Assembly (NCBI GenBank): GCA_947472635.1
Contig: CANJDY010000098.1
Span: 1-8,646, forward strand
Direction of reading: 5' to 3'
DNA: 8,646 bases
DNA from: Chitinophagaceae bacterium
GTDB taxonomy: Bacteria > Bacteroidota > Bacteroidia > Chitinophagales > Chitinophagaceae
Positions 4,349 through 8,646 of this stretch are shown piece by piece; positions within the stretch are counted from its first letter, which is position 1; every line of letters begins with the position of its first letter. Position numbers and translations under genes: made by a program. The notes beneath the pieces were generated by a model. That model was not told the origin of the DNA. It saw nothing but the letters and a program-made list of their open reading frames with translations, and ran no database searches.

Positions 4349-6613
4349 CTATAAATTGAATTGGATTTTTATCCCTGCTAGAAAATTTTCAGATGCTGAA
4401 GGATTGTAAAACCGATTGGCGGAAGCATTGAGGTCATTGCCTAAGCCAAAAGGAGTATTGAAAGAGTGGTCGTACGAAAGATAAATTTCTCCTTTGATGC
4501 ATTTTCCTACGTCTTTTTTATAGCCCACCCTGCCATAGAAGAGCTGATAAGAATTGGCAAAAACACTATTGGCATCATTCAAAGGAATGCGACCGGTGTA
4601 ACTATACGTAAGGTTTGCATAAATACCGATTTTAGTAACCGCATCGGTCCCTGCTACCATCACGCTGGGGGATGTGCCGGTTAATTTTTTTCCCGAATAA
4701 TCAACAGCGCCTTGCTGATAGGTTTTGAAGGCCGCATCGATGAAGGTAAAACTAGACCAGCATTTTAGTTCCCTCAAAAATTGAACGGAATTTCGAATGG
4801 GATAATAAGTAAGGGATAACTCCACTCCCCGCTGCTCCGTTTTTCCGGTGTTTACAAAATAATCCGCCCCGGCAGCATCCCTTCGGGTAACGATGGTATT
4901 GTTTAGGTGAAAAAGGTAAGCCGCTATTTCCGAATATAATTGATGGGGTATCCACTCTCCCCGAAAACCCATTTCATAATTGACACCCCTTTCAGCATTC
5001 AGTAAATTATTGAAAACGCCGGAGGAAGGAACTATTTCGTCGATGGTAGGAGGAGAATATCCATTACTAACAGTAGCGTATACACTATATTTGGCACCAA
5101 TTTTTTGCAACAGTGAAATCCTTGGCACCACTACTGGATCAAAATTCTTTTGAATATCTTTTACCGGCCTACTGTTGAGCCGCGTAAACCCATAATTAAA
5201 ATTATTGTAACTAAGCCCCGCATCAAGTAGTAAATTTTTTGTAATCTCCAGTTCGGCCTGTAAAAAAATATTGTATTGCTTGGCGGATATCTCATCATCA
5301 AACTGCAATGTATCAGCTAATCCAGACTGGTTACCAAAAGTTCGCGTAGCAGTAAACCCATATTGATATTCACCACCGATGTGTAACTGAAAATTTTTGT
5401 GCTTGAATTGGGTAACCGTTCTGCCTCCAATTCCCTGCTCCGTCTTTCGTTGGTAATTGAGAATACTAGGATTGCGAAAACGCGTGCTTGATGTATAAAT
5501 ACTAGTGGTATTGCTCCAGGCCTCAGAAAAATGGTATTCATTGGCAAAACCTGCATACATCGTTTTAATATACAATGCTGCTTGCTGCTGGGCAGCACTT
5601 CTGAAGGCTCCCGCTGCGGGTCTCGACTGGCGAGGATTAGCAGTAAGCTGTGCCAGCGTTAGCCCACCCGGTGTTTGATAATACAAATCGCTATAAAAAA
5701 TATTGGTAGAGATGGTTTGCTTTGGACTGATAATAAAACTACCTGTGTAGTTCGCAATATCCCTTCGCGTATTGGTTTGGCTTCGCCATCCATCAGATTG
5801 CTGGTGCGATACTTGCAGCGTACTATTCGCATGCTCAGTTTCATTTCGATAGGTCAAATTAGTTTCTGCTAGGCCATAACTTCCTGCCATTGTATTGAAC
5901 GAAATACTTTTTTCCCTATACCCCGCTATGCTGCTATTTAATAACACCACTCCTCCAGTACCGGCACCATACATACTTCCGCCAGGGCCCTTGATGATTT
6001 CTATTTTACCCACATTACCAAAGCCCAACTGGTTGAGGTATGTATTTCCATTTGCATCAGTAAAGGGAATGCCATTCCAGTAAACTTTCACATTTCTAAC
6101 GCCAAAGGGTGAGCGCAACAAATTACCTCGTATAGACAATCGATAACTACCCGGACTCCGCTCGTCCATCTTTACACCTGGAACCGTATTGATGGCAGGC
6201 AGCATAGATGCATTGCTATACCTTTCCAAATCAGCCTTACCCAATACTGTAACGGTAACGGGTAAGTTTTTTAAGGTGGTATTTTTTTCAAAAGCCCTTA
6301 CTGTCACCGAAGACAAATCATCATGGGTAGCATACAATACAATCACCCTTTGCTGCCTTGCGGAATAGCTGGCTGATAAAGACTCGTATCCAATATGTGA
6401 AAAAAATATCGTGCACTGGTCAGAAGAACTACTAAACTCAAATAGACCGTTGGCATCCGTAACAGCCAATGCTTTCTTATCAACTGAAAGGGTTACTCCT
6501 TGTAACGGTTTCGCCTCCTCACCACTCACCACTTTTCCCCTAAATACATGCTGGGCATGCACTTTAAAAGAAAAACAAACCAATACAATAAAGATAAAAT
6601 AGATAAAGCGCAT
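4349..6613 (-). CDS. TonB-dependent outer-membrane receptor, FecA-like, with carboxypeptidase-regulatory-like domain
   Basis: The 754-residue product is a full-length TonB-dependent receptor that would take up a scarce solute, likely a ferric chelate, across the outer membrane using energy from TonB-ExbBD. Residues 1-20 are a signal peptide (hydrophobic core FIFIVLVCFSF, cleavage near HAQ). Residues 22-94 are a carboxypeptidase-D-regulatory-like beta domain (FRGKVVSG, then VTDANGLFEF and HIGYE), typical of Bacteroidetes receptors. A TonB-box-like SSVTVRAFE is at 101-109. The plug covers about 115-227, with VPGVKMDERSPGSYRLSIRG, NVKVYWNGIPFTDANG, and IEIIKGPGGSMYGAGTGG near its end. The rest is the beta-barrel, ending in IQFNL. 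The RSPGSYRLSIRG block is common in receptors annotated as FecA-like. It lies 59 bases downstream of the BtuB-like gene and may share its transcript. The substrate is not proven. Confidence 0.88.
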   Translation of the reverse strand: MRFIYFIFIVLVCFSFKVHAQHVFRGKVVSGEEAKPLQGVTLSVDKKALAVTDANGLFEFSSSSDQCTIFFSHIGYESLSASYSARQQRVIVLYATHDDLSSVTVRAFEKNTTLKNLPVTVTVLGKADLERYSNASMLPAINTVPGVKMDERSPGSYRLSIRGNLLRSPFGVRNVKVYWNGIPFTDANGNTYLNQLGFGNVGKIEIIKGPGGSMYGAGTGGVVLLNSSIAGYREKSISFNTMAGSYGLAETNLTYRNETEHANSTLQVSHQQSDGWRSQTNTRRDIANYTGSFIISPKQTISTNIFYSDLYYQTPGGLTLAQLTANPRQSRPAAGAFRSAAQQQAALYIKTMYAGFANEYHFSEAWSNTTSIYTSSTRFRNPSILNYQRKTEQGIGGRTVTQFKHKNFQLHIGGEYQYGFTATRTFGNQSGLADTLQFDDEISAKQYNIFLQAELEITKNLLLDAGLSYNNFNYGFTRLNSRPVKDIQKNFDPVVVPRISLLQKIGAKYSVYATVSNGYSPPTIDEIVPSSGVFNNLLNAERGVNYEMGFRGEWIPHQLYSEIAAYLFHLNNTIVTRRDAAGADYFVNTGKTEQRGVELSLTYYPIRNSVQFLRELKCWSSFTFIDAAFKTYQQGAVDYSGKKLTGTSPSVMVAGTDAVTKIGIYANLTYSYTGRIPLNDANSVFANSYQLFYGRVGYKKDVGKCIKGEIYLSYDHSFNTPFGLGNDLNASANRFYNPSASENFLAGIKIQFNL

Positions 6614-6640
6614 CTGCTGTAAGTTGGTTGTAACTACTAA

Positions 6641-6664
6641 ATTATCAATTAAAAATTATCAATT
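6641..6664. repeat. Tandem direct repeat ATTATCAATT between the two receptor genes
   Basis: Two exact 10-base copies (6641-6650 and 6655-6664) are separated by AAAA, giving a 14-base period, in the 59-base spacer upstream of the FecA-like gene. No TAnnTTTG box is seen in the spacer. The repeat may be a regulator site, part of a weak promoter, or simple AT-rich slippage. Confidence 0.4.
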
Positions 6665-6672
6665 GCCCTGAA

Positions 6673-8598
6673 TCAGTTAACAAAATTTATTCCAACACTA
6701 ATATTCGCCCGCCGGCTATTGTAGCCTACAATATCCACATACCGCTGGTCAGTTATATTCCTGAGGTCTACAAATGCACGAAACTGCTTTGTAATAGTAT
6801 ACCCCGCATACAAATCAATGGTATAGTATTGAGGTAACTTAGCAGGTCCTTCGTCATACTCTCCCTTCAGCCGACTGCCAACAAAACGAAACGAAGGACT
6901 TATTATAAGTTTTTCAGTTGGATGGATGGTTAACACACTATTAAAGCTAAAGTTAGGTCGTAAATAAAAGTTTTTTACTTTTTGGTTATCCATTGTCCCT
7001 ACTCCATTTACATACGTAATATTATTAACCCAACTCCCTTTTTTGCCAATAGCAACCGTTCCTTCCAGCTCAAAGCCAAGGTCATTTTGGGTATCCTTGT
7101 TTATATAATTACCGGCGTAAGTAACAGGATCGGTATAAAAAATAATTAGCTGCCGGATATCCCTTTTAAACCCTACTATCCGCATTGAATTTTTTTTGCT
7201 ATTGCTGAGCACCTGTACTCCAGCCTCATAATTATTGCTTTCTTCCGGCTGCAATTGTTTATTGCCATAATCACTATACAACTGGTACAAAGAAGGCGCT
7301 TTAAACGCCGAAGAAATATTTACAAATATGCGCGTGTTAGCATCTACGTTATAGGATGGATTAAAAGAGTAAGTAGCATTGCTGCCATAAATACTGTGCT
7401 TATTGTAACGCACACCAGCCTCCGCATTGAAACCCTTAAGGTTTACAAGCAACAGAGATGCATACACAGAATAATTAGTAGTATGTGCCATTTCACTGGA
7501 TAAAGCAGACTGGTAAGGGCCATAACTACTAATGCTAAAAAATGATTGTCCGGTATTTTGGGCAATGCGCTGCACCCCACTTACCAGGGATAACTTTTGA
7601 GCCAATTTTAAATTTGCGAATAACTCCGATACAAAAGAATTCCCATTGTACTCGCCCCTTGAATACTTCGAAAAGCCCCCTACACTGGCACTGTCATCGG
7701 AAAGTGTTCGCTTCGTTGTAACCAGTGTATTTGTAAAATGAAAGTCGCTCCTACTGGTCTTGTACACCATGGCGGCTGTTTGAATAAAAGTGGTATTGAC
7801 TCCCGTATAATCTTTGTCATCCTTATAAGCACTGGCATCTAAGTCGCTCTTGTATTGCACATAATTAGAACTAGCGGAGATGGCCAATTTTGGGGTGATT
7901 GAATACCCTATGTTTGCCAGAAAACTATTTTGTTGAAAACCATCTTTATCAAAACCCTTACTACCGGTACTATCATAAGCAGAAGAAAACCCTTTGGATC
8001 CAACATGATTATAGGAAAGGTTATAATTGAACTGATCTAGTTTTCCGCTAATTCCCGCATTGGCTTTGAATGTTTGATAGCTGCCATAGGAGATACTTGC
8101 AGAAGGACTCATTTTTTTTGCGGTCCCCTTCTTAGTAATAATATTGATTACCCCCGCAACGGCTGCGCTGCCCCATAAAGTACTTTGTGCCCCCTTCAAC
8201 ACTTCAATCCGCTCAATCTGAGCAGGATTGATATTATTGAGGTCGAATGAATTACTAATCAGCGAGGGGTCATTTACAGGAATACCATCTAATAAAATAA
8301 GCGTATTGCCGGAAGATGCGCCTCGGAGAAAAATGTCCTGGTTGGTGCCCAAAGCATTGTTGGCTCCATTTACGTACACCCCTACCTGGTAGTTGAGAAT
8401 TTCGGTCAAGCTTTTTCCTGCATTGCGCTGCAGCGTTGCTTGGTCAATTACACTCACCACCTTCCCTGTTTGGGATTGCTTAACGATGAACTTGGTGGCA
8501 GTAACCACCAATGCATCGAGATTTTTTGTACTGTCTTCTTGTGCAGACAAATGACTACTGATAATTACAGCAGTCACCCATAAAATTTTCTTTTTCAT
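6673..8598 (-). CDS. TonB-dependent outer-membrane receptor, BtuB-like (probable cobalamin or related solute)
   Basis: The 641-residue product is close to the usual length of BtuB-type receptors and lacks the extra N-terminal domain of the neighbouring receptor. Residues 1-20 form a signal peptide (ILWVTAVIISSHLSAQ). The TonB box is LDALVVTATK at 27-36. The plug spans about 40-157: VVSVIDQATLQ, GKSLTEILNYQVGVYVNG, DIFLRGASSGNTLILLDG, then IERIEVLKGAQSTLWGSAAV and GVINIITKKG. This order matches vitamin B12 and related receptors. The barrel follows, with a late DLRNITDQRYVDIVGY motif and a short end GINFVN. ATG 8598 is the natural start, since it opens the signal peptide directly. It is the first gene of a probable two-receptor operon with the FecA-like gene. 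Cobalamin is the likely substrate by resemblance only; no B12 synthesis or salvage gene is in view. Confidence 0.85.
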   Translation of the reverse strand: MKKKILWVTAVIISSHLSAQEDSTKNLDALVVTATKFIVKQSQTGKVVSVIDQATLQRNAGKSLTEILNYQVGVYVNGANNALGTNQDIFLRGASSGNTLILLDGIPVNDPSLISNSFDLNNINPAQIERIEVLKGAQSTLWGSAAVAGVINIITKKGTAKKMSPSASISYGSYQTFKANAGISGKLDQFNYNLSYNHVGSKGFSSAYDSTGSKGFDKDGFQQNSFLANIGYSITPKLAISASSNYVQYKSDLDASAYKDDKDYTGVNTTFIQTAAMVYKTSRSDFHFTNTLVTTKRTLSDDSASVGGFSKYSRGEYNGNSFVSELFANLKLAQKLSLVSGVQRIAQNTGQSFFSISSYGPYQSALSSEMAHTTNYSVYASLLLVNLKGFNAEAGVRYNKHSIYGSNATYSFNPSYNVDANTRIFVNISSAFKAPSLYQLYSDYGNKQLQPEESNNYEAGVQVLSNSKKNSMRIVGFKRDIRQLIIFYTDPVTYAGNYINKDTQNDLGFELEGTVAIGKKGSWVNNITYVNGVGTMDNQKVKNFYLRPNFSFNSVLTIHPTEKLIISPSFRFVGSRLKGEYDEGPAKLPQYYTIDLYAGYTITKQFRAFVDLRNITDQRYVDIVGYNSRRANISVGINFVN

Positions 8599-8646
8599 TT
8601 TTTGAAAAGATTTTTTTGTGACTGCTCCCGGAAAATTCAGGTATGG
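8599..8646 (-). promoter_or_regulatory. Leader of the BtuB-like gene, possible cobalamin-riboswitch 3' end (partial)
   Basis: Reading toward the gene, the leader starts CCATACCTGAATTTTCCGGG and then has a T/A-rich stretch just before ATG. The ACCTG element resembles the ACCTGCC that closes cobalamin riboswitches, and BtuB-type receptors are often controlled by that RNA. The window cuts off the B12 box and core, so the identification cannot be made from what is visible. Confidence 0.25.

Noticed and set aside
4316..4349. Possible terminator hairpin between the FecA-like receptor and marC
   Set aside because: The best stem (CCAGA with TCTTGG, one bulge) is short with a three-base loop and only four T residues follow; it is too weak to call.

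Overview
The window looks like chromosomal DNA from a member of the Bacteroidetes, plausibly the Chitinophagaceae or a relative. The signs are low-to-moderate GC content, a TAnnTTTG-type promoter box, a TonB-dependent receptor with an N-terminal carboxypeptidase-regulatory-like domain, an OmpA-family protein with a laminin-G-like N-terminal part, a tRNA gene with no encoded CCA, and no Shine-Dalgarno signals. The assignment is by resemblance only.

Left part (1-2605, + strand direction). The window opens inside an OmpA-family outer-membrane or periplasmic protein that ends at 811. After it comes a gene-poor, visibly eroded stretch of about 1.8 kb. It holds a minus-strand remnant of a small protein gene (885-1019) whose start looks mutated and which has an internal stop; an unrecognised 75-residue ORF (1157-1384); a 425-base tract with only small repeats and a possible promoter; a secreted-protein gene split by an in-frame TAA (1810-2253); a 60-codon ORF overlapping its end; and a perfect AT-rich hairpin. 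Several interrupted reading frames close together suggest decaying accessory DNA.

Middle (2606-4316). A complete N-formylglutamate amidohydrolase-family gene reads rightward. Converging on it from the right are three minus-strand genes: a MarC-family membrane protein, tRNA-Arg(CCG) 10 bases downstream of it, and a small basic protein of 53 residues that is easily missed because of its length. A TATCTTTG box lies inside the longest possible marC reading frame and argues for a later GTG start.

Right part (4349-8646). Two TonB-dependent outer-membrane receptors lie in tandem on the minus strand. The first transcribed (6673-8598) resembles BtuB and the second (4349-6613) resembles FecA-type receptors. 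They are 59 bases apart and could form an operon for cobalamin or iron-complex uptake. The last 48 bases of the window are the leader of the BtuB-like gene and may be the tail of a cobalamin riboswitch cut by the window edge.

I see no CRISPR array, transposase, phage gene, rRNA, or clear new multi-gene system. The most interesting items are the small conserved-looking 53-residue gene beside tRNA-Arg, the stop-interrupted secreted protein, and the truncated leader of the receptor pair.
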